A stretch of 64,000 nt of DNA from Pseudomonas sp. efr-133-TYG-5. GTDB taxonomy: Bacteria; Pseudomonadota; Gammaproteobacteria; Pseudomonadales; Pseudomonadaceae. Position 1 is the first letter of the stretch. Every line of letters begins with the position of its first letter. The DNA lies in NCBI RefSeq assembly GCF_030209175.1, contig NZ_JARVSM010000007.1, forward strand, positions 124,001-188,000. The letters run 5' to 3'. The translations under genes and the position numbers were made by a program. Positions 9,955 through 18,759 of this stretch are shown in pieces. Below the pieces are notes generated by a model. The model made no database searches and was not told the DNA's origin. It worked only from the letters and a program-made list of their open reading frames with translations.

Positions 9955-10172
9955 GGCTTGCCTGGCAGGGTGAGCTTCAAAGCAACCTCACGGATCCTGG
10001 CGCCGGCTACCCGGTGTTACGCAAGACGTTTTATCGAATGGGTCTCGTGTCTGAGGCGGCAAGTTCTCAGTGCTGCGTAATGTTCGGTCTTGATGTGGAA
10101 GATGTTGAATTTGTAGTCTGAGCATGAGGCGCCAAGGTCTGCGCTCTGATGCACCTTATAAGGATATTGCTT

Positions 10173-11168
10173 GTGTTACGTCATTCTGTACTTAGCCTTT
10201 CTTTCATCGCGCTGCTGCTGGGTTGTGAGGCGAACTCGAATTCATTGCCAAGCAGCAAGAGCCTGCCCACGGAAAAAGTTGCCTCGATTGCGGCGACGAT
10301 CAAAGCGAAATACCCCGAGCTTTCAAGTGAGATGCGCGGCAAGGTGCTCAACACGGTTGTGGCATCGATCGACAATATGGTTTTTGTCGAAGGCGGCGAA
10401 TTTGACATGGGCGACTTCGGCTGGATATGTGAATATGACGAGAAAGATGTTTGTACTTGGCCTTGTGGACAGGAGCCGGAGCAGCTTTGTAATATTAGCC
10501 GCGATGGCGATGATGATTTTGTGCATCCGGTTAAATTGAGTTCCTACTATATTTCGAAATATCAAACCACTATTGGCGAGTTTGATCTGTTTTTTACAGC
10601 GAAAGGCAGAGAACTTTTTGATGCTGAATACCGCGGCAGAGAGGATTTAAGAGATAGGTACGCTCCTAGGCTGCCGACGCCTACCAAACATTGGCAGGAG
10701 GCCAAAGATTTTTGTAAGTGGGTAGGAGACTTAAGTGGCTATCCAGTAGACCTTCCAACTGAGGCTCAGTGGGAGTTTGCCGCGCGTAATCGTGGGTCGC
10801 ATATACTCTTTCCAACGAGTAATGGAAACTTAGACTTCGGTAAAAATTTTCCGATTGAAGGGGAGGGAAAAACGTTTGTGGTGGACCGATTTTTACCAAA
10901 CCCTTTGGGTTTGTATAATTTGTCCGGCAATGCGACGGACTGGGTAAATGATTGGTACGATAAAGATTATTATAAAAAATCTCCCATAGATGATCCTCAA
11001 GGACCGGAGTCTGGAACGCAAAAAGTAAAACGAGGTTCCAATTATCCTGAAGCGCCGTTATCAGCAGCGCCGATTGTGCGACGCTGGCCTGATAATCCAG
11101 ACGAAGAAGCCTACTATCCAGGTACTGGATTCCGCTGCGCAGTTCAAACAGGAAATTCGCTTAAGTAA
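10173..11168 (+). CDS. SUMF1/FGE-fold lipoprotein lacking the catalytic cysteines
   Basis: About 331 residues. The GTG start at 10173 has AAGGA at good spacing and gives MLRHSVLSLSFIALLLGCE, a lipoprotein signal with lipobox LLGC; an ATG at 10149 is the alternative. The rest is a formylglycine-generating-enzyme/SUMF1 fold: MVFVEGGEFDMGD, then PVDLPTEAQWEFAAR, LGLYNLSGNATDWVNDWY and a C-terminal TGFRCA. The copper-binding cysteine pair of genuine FGE, located between the RGG/S strand and GFRCA, is absent (NYPEAPLSAAP instead). It is therefore more likely a binding or structural protein than a sulfatase activator. Its base composition is AT-richer than its neighbours, which suggests acquisition by transfer. 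Confidence 0.8.
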   Translation: MLRHSVLSLSFIALLLGCEANSNSLPSSKSLPTEKVASIAATIKAKYPELSSEMRGKVLNTVVASIDNMVFVEGGEFDMGDFGWICEYDEKDVCTWPCGQEPEQLCNISRDGDDDFVHPVKLSSYYISKYQTTIGEFDLFFTAKGRELFDAEYRGREDLRDRYAPRLPTPTKHWQEAKDFCKWVGDLSGYPVDLPTEAQWEFAARNRGSHILFPTSNGNLDFGKNFPIEGEGKTFVVDRFLPNPLGLYNLSGNATDWVNDWYDKDYYKKSPIDDPQGPESGTQKVKRGSNYPEAPLSAAPIVRRWPDNPDEEAYYPGTGFRCAVQTGNSLK

Positions 11169-11237
11169 CGGTGAAACGTAGGCAATATGCCCGGCGCCAT
11201 AGGGTTGAAAGTAGCTTTTGTTGCCGCGCGCAGTTGT

Positions 11238-11315
11238 CTGCAGGCCTTGTGCGTCAAGGCCTGCAGCGCTCAAACCGGGGCGTTTGCGCGGGACAATGCG
11301 CAACTTCTTGCGCAT
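11238..11315. promoter_or_regulatory. Two perfect hairpins in the leader of the PfpI-family gene
   Basis: Hairpin one has a 12-bp stem, CTGCAGGCCTTG (11238-11249) with CAAGGCCTGCAG (11255-11266), and a 5-base loop. Hairpin two has an 8-bp stem, ATGCGCAA (11296-11303) with TTGCGCAT (11308-11315), and a CTTC loop. No T-run follows either, so they do not look like plain terminators of the upstream lipoprotein gene. They lie 115-190 bases before ATG 11429 and may be transcript structures or protein sites. Confidence 0.45.
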
Positions 11316-11428
11316 AGGGGCTATATGCCAGTATCGAGCCAGTGAAACGAACGCCTGGCGGCGACGGTCAATCACTCACGCCCGCGCCGTCGAGCGTCTG
11401 TCCATTCCTCAACCCGAGTGAGAACGCC

Positions 11429-12106
11429 ATGAAAATCCTGATGGTTCTAACGTCCCACGATCAACTGGGCGATACCGGCAAGAAAACCGGCTTCTGGCTG
11501 GAGGAGTTCGCCTCACCGTATTACGTATTTAAGGATGCGGGCGCCGAGTTGACACTCGCATCGCCCAAGGGTGGTCAGCCGCCGCTGGACCCGAAGAGCG
11601 ATGAGCCGGACGCGCAAACGTCGTTCACCGAGCGGTTTCGCCAGGACGCCGCCGCCCAGTCGGCGCTGGCCTCGACCGTCAAGCTGGAGACGGTGCAAGC
11701 TGCCGATTTCGATGCCGTGTTTTACCCCGGCGGTCATGGTCCGCTGTGGGACCTGGCCGAAGACCGCAACTCGATTGCGTTGATCGAGGCGTTCTACAGT
11801 GCCGGCAAGCCGGTGGCTGCTGTTTGCCATGCGCCCGGTGTGCTGCGGCATGCCAAAGGGACTGATGGGCAGCCGCTGGTGAAGGGCAAGCAGGTCACCG
11901 GTTTCACCAACAGCGAAGAAGCTGCGGTGCAGTTGACCGATGTGGTGCCGTTTCTGGTGGAAGATGAATTGAAGGCCAAGGGCGGGATTTTCTCCAAGGG
12001 TGCCGACTGGTCGAGTTATACCCGCGAAGACGGTTTGCTGCTGACCGGGCAGAACCCGGCGTCCTCCGAGGAAACGGCGTTTGCGCTGGTCTCGAGATTG
12101 CGTTGA
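11429..12106 (+). CDS. DJ-1/PfpI family protein (Hsp31-like, type 1 glutamine amidotransferase fold)
   Basis: 225 residues. The start MKILMVLTSHDQLGDTGKKT and the sequence YVFKDAGAELTLASPKGG are typical of the Hsp31/YDR533C branch. The nucleophile elbow is AAVCHAPGVL with its Cys followed by His; the acid/oxyanion side is YPGGHGPLWDLAED. Members act as glyoxalase III/holdase or protein-repair enzymes against methylglyoxal stress. The ATG is chosen because the upstream in-frame stretch is Arg/Pro-rich and atypical. The gene ends at a hairpin followed by a T-run and faces hglS. Confidence 0.85.
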   Translation: MKILMVLTSHDQLGDTGKKTGFWLEEFASPYYVFKDAGAELTLASPKGGQPPLDPKSDEPDAQTSFTERFRQDAAAQSALASTVKLETVQAADFDAVFYPGGHGPLWDLAEDRNSIALIEAFYSAGKPVAAVCHAPGVLRHAKGTDGQPLVKGKQVTGFTNSEEAAVQLTDVVPFLVEDELKAKGGIFSKGADWSSYTREDGLLLTGQNPASSEETAFALVSRLR

Positions 12107-12117
12107 TCACCACTGAA

Positions 12118-12158
12118 CCCGGTGGCGAAGGCGCATGATCCCTCGCCACCCGGTGTTT
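12118..12158 (+). terminator. Rho-independent terminator of the PfpI-family gene
   Basis: The arms GGTGGCGA (12121-12128) and TCGCCACC (12143-12150) form an 8-bp stem, extended after one mismatch. The right arm is followed by CGGTGTTTTC, a T-rich tail in the + direction. It abuts the stop codon of the converging hglS gene. Confidence 0.65.
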
Positions 12159-13547
12159 TCAGATCAGTTTCACGCCCAATGCGTCGGCACACGCTGCAAT
12201 CGAGCGCTGTTGTGTTTCGGCATACAGCGCCAACTCATCAAGGGTCGATCGGCCCAGCGCCTGCTCGAAGGCCTGGCGGTTGGCGTGCTCACCGTAGTGA
12301 GCCTGGGCTGCATCGCCCAGGTTTGACTGAAAAATCCCTGCCGCACTGACTGGCAGGAAATCTTCGTACACCAGCGGTTCGGCTTTCACCTGGCCGGTGT
12401 GCAGTAATTCTTCCAGCGATATCTGCTGCGCATGACCCGCCGTCTGCCCCTGTTCCGTCACGAAATAACGAAAGTACGCCAGTTGCTGTTCGCGCATGCC
12501 CTCGAGGGTGTCAGGGAATTCGCTGAAATGCTCAGTCATCAGCGCGTTGTAGTGTAGGGCGTTGCCCTCATGGGGGAAGTCCCCGAGTTCATCACGCGCG
12601 GCGTTCAGCAAGCGATCGTACAAGGCCCGGCCCTTGGGCGTGAGCGCGGCGCCGCGCTGTTCGATTTCGCCGAAACGGGCGCTGTGGCTGCCGTGGGCCT
12701 GCGCCTGGTCGGTAAAGGCGATGGGCTCGTCCAGCGCTTTGAAACTGGTCTGGCGCAGCAGGATCGGGCATTGGCGGCGAGGTGGCCCTTCGATCACCGC
12801 TTTCGGCGTGATGCCATGCACGGGCATCTGCGCCTGAACGATGTCGATGTCCAGGGTGCGCGGGGTCAGGTGGTTGATGTGCGGGCCCTTGAACGCCACG
12901 ACATCGGCGATCAAGCGATGCTGGGCGCTGAGGCGCTGGTACTGCGCCGCGGTGACCGTGGCGCTGTGGTGCCAGCGAAAAGTCTCCAGTGCCTGCAGGA
13001 CAAATTCCTCGGCCTCGGCTTCGGTCAGGCCACCAGCGGTTTCCGCCTGTTCGATCAGGCGCAGGGCTTTCTCGGTGAAGATCGACCGCTTCGCCAATAC
13101 CGATTCGGCGAAGGCGCGCAGTTCGGCAGACTCGATCAGCTCCAGGCGCAGCAGTGAGGTGAACACCCGAAACGGACTGACCTGCAGCGCCGCTTCGTGC
13201 ACCGCACGAAACGCCGTGGAATGCACGGGAACACCCGCCGGAGTCAGGTCGTAATAACCCACCGGCTGCATGCCCATCACCGCGAACAGGCGGGCGAGGG
13301 TGGCCAGTTCGCTGGCTGTGCCGACGCGGATCGCACCGTGGCGCTCCATGTCCAGGCGCGCGATTTCGCCGCTGCCGTGCAATTGCCGGGCGAGCTGGGG
13401 TTCGCGTTCGAGCACGTCGCGGTTGGTCTTTTCCACCAGTTCCATGAGCGCGCCGTACAGCGGCACTTCTTCGCGGTACATGTCGGACATCGCTTTGGAG
13501 AAGCGCTGGCGGATCAGGTCGGGGCTGACGAAAGGCTGCACGGTCAT
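12159..13547 (-). CDS. hglS: 2-oxoadipate dioxygenase/decarboxylase (D-2-hydroxyglutarate synthase)
   Basis: 462 residues of the HglS/YdcJ (DUF1338) family. It converts 2-oxoadipate to D-2-hydroxyglutarate and CO2 in the D-lysine/2-aminoadipate catabolic branch described in P. putida. Counting from ATG 13547, the expected iron ligands fall exactly where the characterised enzyme has them: His70 (ERHGAIR), His226 (GPHINHL) and Glu294 (FGEIEQR). Arg74 is also present. AGGA lies upstream of this ATG; a longer frame adds eight unlikely residues. The gene is alone, not next to other lysine genes, so its substrate would come from pathways encoded elsewhere. Confidence 0.92.
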   Translation of the reverse strand: MTVQPFVSPDLIRQRFSKAMSDMYREEVPLYGALMELVEKTNRDVLEREPQLARQLHGSGEIARLDMERHGAIRVGTASELATLARLFAVMGMQPVGYYDLTPAGVPVHSTAFRAVHEAALQVSPFRVFTSLLRLELIESAELRAFAESVLAKRSIFTEKALRLIEQAETAGGLTEAEAEEFVLQALETFRWHHSATVTAAQYQRLSAQHRLIADVVAFKGPHINHLTPRTLDIDIVQAQMPVHGITPKAVIEGPPRRQCPILLRQTSFKALDEPIAFTDQAQAHGSHSARFGEIEQRGAALTPKGRALYDRLLNAARDELGDFPHEGNALHYNALMTEHFSEFPDTLEGMREQQLAYFRYFVTEQGQTAGHAQQISLEELLHTGQVKAEPLVYEDFLPVSAAGIFQSNLGDAAQAHYGEHANRQAFEQALGRSTLDELALYAETQQRSIAACADALGVKLI

Positions 13548-13666
13548 GAAAAAAATTCCTGGCACGGTCACGTAAAGGATGGGGAAAAGATCGCAGCCTT
13601 CGCGGACGCGGGCAAACGAAGAATCCTACGAACTTCATTCTGCCAACGACTGATCCCGGTCTCGAT

Positions 13667-14596
13667 TCAACGTCCGTTCGTGCTCAGGAACTCGCGATAC
13701 AGGCGCGCGGTGTTGGCCGGTTGCTCGACCATCGGCATGTGCCCGACGCCATCCCAGACATCGACCTGCAGATTGGCGATGCCCTTGCTCCACACCGGGA
13801 CGCTGCTGACATCGATCAAGCGATCCTTGCGCCCCCAGAGCAGCAGGCCCGGACATTTGATCTGGGCCAATTGCGGCTCCATCGGCGGGCTGGCGCGGAA
13901 ATCGCGGAAGATCTCCTCCAGTTCGTCGCGCGCCTGTTCGTAACGCTGGGCGATGGCGTCCAGCACCAGGCCGGGTACCCAGGGTGGCGAGGCCATGGTC
14001 ATGGCGTAGAAACGGCGGAATTCCTCGCGGGAATTGATCAGGAACGGGTTATGGCCACGGGCCAGGTGGCGCTCCAGGTCGCTGGGCTCCGGCGCGGTGA
14101 CACCGGCCGGGTCGATCAGCGCCACCGAGGCGATGCGGTCCGGGTAGTTCGCCGCCAGCCACGCGGCGATGTAGCCGCCCATGGAGTTGCCGATCACGTG
14201 CACTTTCTCCACGCCGCAGACGTCCAGCAACTGGATCATGCGCTTGGCCTGCACGCCGATGTCATAGCCGCCACCGGCCTTGAAGCCGGTCTCACCGTGG
14301 CCGGCCAGATCGGGAATGATCACCCGGTACTGGCCGACGAAATGCCGGGCGAAACGCAGCCAGAGATTCTTGTCGGCGCTGTAGCCGTGCAGCATGAGGA
14401 TGCTGCTGGACGCCTCGTACGGCCCGCCTTGCCAGGTCGAGACGCTCATTTCACTGATCGGCACTTCGATTTTGTGCAGGCGATACAACTTGGCCTCCAG
14501 GGCCATGCTCAGGTCGTACAGCCAATGGCCGACCGCTGGGTAGCTCAACCAGCTCCAGGCCACGAAAACCGCGAGGGCGACAAACAGCACAAGCAT
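13667..14596 (-). CDS. Membrane-anchored alpha/beta hydrolase
   Basis: 309 residues. An N-terminal hydrophobic segment (LVLFVALAVFVAWSWL) could anchor or export it. The hydrolase core shows LHGYSADKNLW (oxyanion loop), PDLAGHGET, the nucleophile elbow GNSMGGY, the acid in LLWGRKDRLIDV and the catalytic His in GVGHMPMVEQP. AAGGAAG precedes ATG 14596. It follows the flavin monooxygenase gene by 21 bases on the same strand, so an ester made by that enzyme is a reasonable substrate. It resembles esterases and lipases of the LipG/MhpC type. Confidence 0.82.
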   Translation of the reverse strand: MLVLFVALAVFVAWSWLSYPAVGHWLYDLSMALEAKLYRLHKIEVPISEMSVSTWQGGPYEASSSILMLHGYSADKNLWLRFARHFVGQYRVIIPDLAGHGETGFKAGGGYDIGVQAKRMIQLLDVCGVEKVHVIGNSMGGYIAAWLAANYPDRIASVALIDPAGVTAPEPSDLERHLARGHNPFLINSREEFRRFYAMTMASPPWVPGLVLDAIAQRYEQARDELEEIFRDFRASPPMEPQLAQIKCPGLLLWGRKDRLIDVSSVPVWSKGIANLQVDVWDGVGHMPMVEQPANTARLYREFLSTNGR

Positions 14597-14617
14597 CGAC
14601 GTCTTCCTTTTACGTGT

Positions 14618-16072
14618 TCAGGACAGAATGTGATCAGCCGGTTTCAGCGCCCGGGTCAAGCGGTAATAGCTGAAACTGAAGCCCGGAAATATCGCGATCA
14701 CGTGACCGCTCTTGCTCTGGTACCAACTGTGGCAGCCGCCGGTTTTCCACACCGTGCGCTCCATCTCCCGGTGAATCATCTGAGTGTAGGTACGTTCTGC
14801 CTCGGGGCGCACCTCAATGCTGCGCAGACCCTTGGCCTGTACCGTGCGAATGCAGTCGAGGATGTAGTTCATCTGCGCTTCGATGATGAACAGCGCCGAC
14901 GTGTGGCCGATGCCGGTGTTCGGCCCGGTGACGATGAACAGGTTGGGAAACGCCGGCAGGCTGGTGCCGAGGTAGGCACGCGGATATTGCGCCCAGACGT
15001 CGCGCAGTTGCACGCCGTTCTTGCCGGTGACCGGGTAGGAAATCACCCCGTCGGTGGCATCGTAACCGGTCGACCAGACGATCAGGTCGACATCGATATG
15101 CACGCCATCGGTGGTGATAATGCCGGTTTCATCGAGAGCCGCGACGCCGTGCTCGCGGCTGTGCAGGGTCACGTTGGGCCGGGTCAGCGCCGGGTAGTAG
15201 GTACTGGACACCAGCACGCGCTTGCAGCCGATGGTGAAGTCCGGCGTCAGTTTTTGCCGCAGCTGCGGGTCCGCCACCTGGCGCTTGAGAAAGCGCAGCG
15301 CCTGACGCTGTACCAAGTGAATCGCCGGTCTCGAGTATTTGAAGGCGATCACCCGGGTTTCGAATTGCCAGTAGAGCAACCAGCGTAACAGCTTGTAGGC
15401 CGGTTTCACGCCAAGCAGCCAGCGCTGGAACCGGCCGAAGCTGCGATCGGCGCGGGGCAGGACCCAATGCGGAGTGCGCTGGAAGACATGCAGGTGCGCG
15501 ACATCCGCAGCAATCGCCGGGATGACCTGGGCGGCACTGGCGCCACTGCCGATGATCGCTACGCGTTTACCCCGGTAGTCGTAGCCGTGATCCCAGTTGT
15601 TGGTATGAAAAGTCTTGCCTTGAAAGCGTTCCTGGCCAGGAAAGCGCGGGATCACCGGTTGGCTCAGGGGCCCGCTCGCGTTGATCACGAACTGCGCATG
15701 AAACGTGCCCTTGGCACCGGCGTGCAGCGCCCAGCGCTTATGCGCTTCGTCCCATTCGATGCGCTCGACGTTGGTCTGCAACAGCACGCGCTCGCGCAGG
15801 CCGAATCGCTCGGCGACGTGTTCGGTGTAACGCTGCAATTCGGCCTGGCCGGCGAACATCTGGGTCCAGGGGTAGGGCGCGAACGACAGCGAATACAACG
15901 GCGACGGCACATCGACGGCCGCCCCGGGATAGGTGTTCTGGCACCAGGTGCCACCGAAAAAGTCCCGCCGTTCGAGCAAGCGAAAATCGTCGATACCGGC
16001 CTTGAGCAGATTGATTGCCGCGCACTGGCCGCCAAAACCGCTGCCGATGATCAACACTCGATAGGTGTGCAT
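14618..16072 (-). CDS. Flavin-containing (Baeyer-Villiger type) monooxygenase
   Basis: 484 residues. The N-terminal FAD site is VLIIGSGFGGQCAA; GGTWCQNTYPGAAVDVPS is the usual Baeyer-Villiger (BVMO) stretch. The fingerprint FxGxxxHxxxWD is present as FQGKTFHTNNWDH near residue 158, followed by a second NADPH Rossmann motif VAIIGSGASAAQVI. Class I BVMOs insert oxygen beside a ketone to give esters or lactones with FAD, NADPH and O2. AAGGAGG precedes the ATG. The alpha/beta hydrolase gene directly downstream would cleave such esters, making a two-step ketone-degradation unit. The actual ketone is not evident. Confidence 0.88.
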   Translation of the reverse strand: MHTYRVLIIGSGFGGQCAAINLLKAGIDDFRLLERRDFFGGTWCQNTYPGAAVDVPSPLYSLSFAPYPWTQMFAGQAELQRYTEHVAERFGLRERVLLQTNVERIEWDEAHKRWALHAGAKGTFHAQFVINASGPLSQPVIPRFPGQERFQGKTFHTNNWDHGYDYRGKRVAIIGSGASAAQVIPAIAADVAHLHVFQRTPHWVLPRADRSFGRFQRWLLGVKPAYKLLRWLLYWQFETRVIAFKYSRPAIHLVQRQALRFLKRQVADPQLRQKLTPDFTIGCKRVLVSSTYYPALTRPNVTLHSREHGVAALDETGIITTDGVHIDVDLIVWSTGYDATDGVISYPVTGKNGVQLRDVWAQYPRAYLGTSLPAFPNLFIVTGPNTGIGHTSALFIIEAQMNYILDCIRTVQAKGLRSIEVRPEAERTYTQMIHREMERTVWKTGGCHSWYQSKSGHVIAIFPGFSFSYYRLTRALKPADHILS

Positions 16073-16263
16073 GAGCCTCCTTCCTGGCGTGGTTTTGCCG
16101 TGTTCATCCTTTCATGTATAGCCAAACATTGGCCCGCCGTCGGCCGTTGATGGCGGGGTATTCGGCCCGCTGGCCGGTGATGGCTATTTAACGTCGCCCT
16201 GATAGACTCCCAGCACGTCTATTGTTGCGGTGTGCGCAGTGGCGTTGAGTGGTAGAGGCCCCT

Positions 16264-17337
16264 ATGGGAAAGACGGGAGGAAAGGGACTTTCACTGGCCA
16301 GGAGGCTCTATACATCGCGAACCCTGGGCCTGGCGCTCGGGCTTCTGTGTGTGAGCGTGGCGATGTACCCGCTCGATCCCGCGCCCTGGGTCTGGGGCGT
16401 GATGCTGTTCAATGGCCTGATCTGGCCGCATCTGGCCTTTCAATGGGCGCGCCGCGCGACGGTGCCGTACCACGCCGAACACCGTAATCTGCTGATCGAC
16501 GCCTTTTTCGGCGGCTTCTGGGTCGCCGCCATGCATTTCAATCCGCTGCCCAGTGCCACGACCATTTCGATGATGGCGATGAACAACGTCGCCATCGGCG
16601 GCCTGCGTTTCCTGCTGGCCGGTGCGGCGGCGCAGTTGCTCGGGGTGGCGGTGGGGCTGGTGGTATTTGCCCCGGCCTTCATTGCGTTCACCACACCCCG
16701 GCAGCTGTATGCCTGCCTGCCGCTGTTGATGCTGTATCCGCTGGCACTGGGCTGGATCTGTTTCCGACAGGCCTACACCCTGGGCCTGCACAAGCGCGAA
16801 CTGCTGGCCCTGAGCCGCACGGACAGCCTCACCGGTCTGCTCAACCATGGCGCCTGGAAGGATCAGCTGGAGCTCGAGTTCCAGCGCTGCAAGCGACTGA
16901 AGCAGGGCGTGGCGATCGCGCTGATCGACATCGACCACTTCAAGGCAATCAACGACACCTACGGTCATGTCGCGGGCGACATCGTCCTGCGTCAGTTGAG
17001 CAAGATGCTCAAGCAGAACCTGCGGGTGGCCGACGTGGCCGGGCGTTATGGCGGCGACGAGTTCTGCGTGATCCTGCCGGATCTGGCGCTGTTCAACGCG
17101 GCGCAGGCCATGGAAGCGCTGCGGGAACGCTTTTCCCATCTCGGTTACGAGCAGAATCCGGGGCTGACAGTCAGTCTGAGCATTGGCCTGGCGACGCTCG
17201 ACGCCTCCCACAGCGACGCCACCCTGTGGCTGAATGACGCCGACCTCGCGCTCTACGAAGCCAAGTCCACCGGGCGCAATCGAGTGATCTGCTGCGCCAA
17301 TGGCAAGCCGCGCCGCGAGGTGCTCGATTCGGTCTGA
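16264..17337 (+). CDS. MASE2-GGDEF diguanylate cyclase
   Basis: About 357 residues. Residues ~15-175 form several membrane helices of MASE2 type (SRTLGLALGLLCVSVAMYPL onward), as in DgcC/AdrA. The GGDEF domain follows: DSLTGLLNHGAW, IALIDIDHFKAINDTYGH, and the active-site motif YGGDEF. RVAD lies exactly five residues before GGDEF, a good inhibitory I-site, so product feedback is expected. It makes cyclic di-GMP from two GTP. AGAGG lies before ATG 16264; a GTG at 16249 is less likely. It is divergent from the monooxygenase gene and transcribed alone. Confidence 0.9.
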   Translation: MGKTGGKGLSLARRLYTSRTLGLALGLLCVSVAMYPLDPAPWVWGVMLFNGLIWPHLAFQWARRATVPYHAEHRNLLIDAFFGGFWVAAMHFNPLPSATTISMMAMNNVAIGGLRFLLAGAAAQLLGVAVGLVVFAPAFIAFTTPRQLYACLPLLMLYPLALGWICFRQAYTLGLHKRELLALSRTDSLTGLLNHGAWKDQLELEFQRCKRLKQGVAIALIDIDHFKAINDTYGHVAGDIVLRQLSKMLKQNLRVADVAGRYGGDEFCVILPDLALFNAAQAMEALRERFSHLGYEQNPGLTVSLSIGLATLDASHSDATLWLNDADLALYEAKSTGRNRVICCANGKPRREVLDSV

Positions 17338-17445
17338 GCACCTGGGCAGCGTTCGTTGTCGGCAGTGGAGAGGTCGCATTCGCTATAGAGCCTTGGCGCG
17401 ATGTCGGGTACGGTTCAGAACCCGACACGAAACAAGGATCGATTC

Positions 17446-18684
17446 ATGACGTTCAATTTCCCTCGCTCCCTGCTCGCCGCGGGCCTTGGCCTGACCCTGA
17501 CCTTCGCGGCTTGCGGCGCATTTGCCGAACCGCACAAACAAGTGCTGGCCGATGCCGAACAGTACCAACCCGAAGCGCTGAAACTGCTGGAACGCCTGGT
17601 CAACATCGATTCCGGCTCAGGCTATGAGCCGGGTCTGAAACAGGTCAGCGAGATCGCCATCGATGAGCTGAAAAAACTCGGTGCGAGCATCGAACAGGTG
17701 CCTAACACGCCGGAAAAAACCCATCATGTCCTCGCCACTTTCAAAGGCACCGGAAAGGCGAAAATCCTCCTGATGGCGCACATGGACACGGTGTTCAAGG
17801 AAGGCTCCGCTGCCGAGCGTCCTTTCCATATCAAGGATGGCCGCGCCTACGGCCCCGGGGTGATGGACGACAAGGGCGGCATCGTGGCCGGGATCTACGC
17901 GCTGAAAATCCTTAAGAACCTCGACTTCAAGGACTACGCGCAGATCACTTTCCTGCTCGATGCCAGTGAAGAGACCGGCTCGGACGTCGCCACGGACCTG
18001 ATCAAGAAAACCGCGAAACGGCACGACGTGACGCTGAATCTCGAACCGGGGCGTCCGGCCGATGGCCTGGTGGTCTGGCGTAAAGGCAGTGCCACCGCGC
18101 TGGTCGAGGTCCAGGGCAAGGCGGCCCACGCCGGGGTTGCTCCGGAACTGGGTCGAAACGCGGCGATGGAAGCGGCGCACCAGATTCTGCAACTGGGCAA
18201 GCTCGGCGACGAAACGAAGAAAACCACCATCAACTTCACCGTGCTCAAGGCCGGCGACCGTACCAACGTGATCCCGGATCAGGCCACGGCCAAGGCCGAC
18301 GTGCGCGCGGCGGTGCCGGAAGAATTCGACCGGATCGAAACGGATCTGGCGCGGGTGTCCCAGGACAAGCTGATTGCTGACACTGAGGTGAAGACGTCAT
18401 TGCAACGCGGTTTACCACCGATGCCACAGACAGCGGAGTCGGATCGTTTGATGGCGATGGCGCAGGGTATCTACGGCGAACTGGGGCGCAAGTTGACCGA
18501 GGAGGGCAGCGGTGGCGCGGCGGATGCGAGTCTGTCGGCCGCGGTCGGCACGCCGACGCTGGATGGCTTCGGGATTGTCGGCGGCAATATTCATACGCCG
18601 CAGGAGTACGCGGAGGTGGAAAGCGTGACGCCGCGGATTTATCTTTTGTCGCGGATGATCATGGAGTTGGCGAAGGGCAAGTAA
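17446..18684 (+). CDS. M20 metallopeptidase, carboxypeptidase G2 (glutamate carboxypeptidase) type
   Basis: 412 residues, close to the 415 of Pseudomonas carboxypeptidase G2. There is an export signal (SLLAAGLGLTLTFAACGAFA). Dinuclear zinc ligands are visible as His in LLMAHMDTV, Asp in GPGVMDDKGG, Glu in LDASEETGS, Glu in LNLEPGRP and the C-terminal His in GNIHTP. The dimerisation domain lies between. CPG2 removes C-terminal glutamate from folates and peptides in the periplasm. AAGGA precedes ATG 17446. A REP-type hairpin follows the gene. Confidence 0.88.
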   Translation: MTFNFPRSLLAAGLGLTLTFAACGAFAEPHKQVLADAEQYQPEALKLLERLVNIDSGSGYEPGLKQVSEIAIDELKKLGASIEQVPNTPEKTHHVLATFKGTGKAKILLMAHMDTVFKEGSAAERPFHIKDGRAYGPGVMDDKGGIVAGIYALKILKNLDFKDYAQITFLLDASEETGSDVATDLIKKTAKRHDVTLNLEPGRPADGLVVWRKGSATALVEVQGKAAHAGVAPELGRNAAMEAAHQILQLGKLGDETKKTTINFTVLKAGDRTNVIPDQATAKADVRAAVPEEFDRIETDLARVSQDKLIADTEVKTSLQRGLPPMPQTAESDRLMAMAQGIYGELGRKLTEEGSGGAADASLSAAVGTPTLDGFGIVGGNIHTPQEYAEVESVTPRIYLLSRMIMELAKGK

Positions 18685-18696
18685 GCGCGCACGGGG

Positions 18697-18723
18697 TCGT
18701 TCCCACGCCGCGCGTGGGAACGA
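18697..18723. repeat. REP-like palindrome (single hairpin)
   Basis: TCGTTCCCACGC (18697-18708) and GCGTGGGAACGA (18712-18723) form a 12-bp stem with a CGC loop. The same core makes up the ends of the larger element at 41416-41516, so it belongs to a dispersed Pseudomonas repeat family. It lies between two convergent genes. Confidence 0.8.
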
Positions 18724-18759
18724 GCATGCCGCACTTTCTGCCGGCAAAGCCTGTGGCAG

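Noticed and set aside
9939..10121. 60-codon frame between VanW and the SUMF1-like gene
   Set aside because: It starts inside the VanW gene, lacks a ribosome site and has no recognisable domain.
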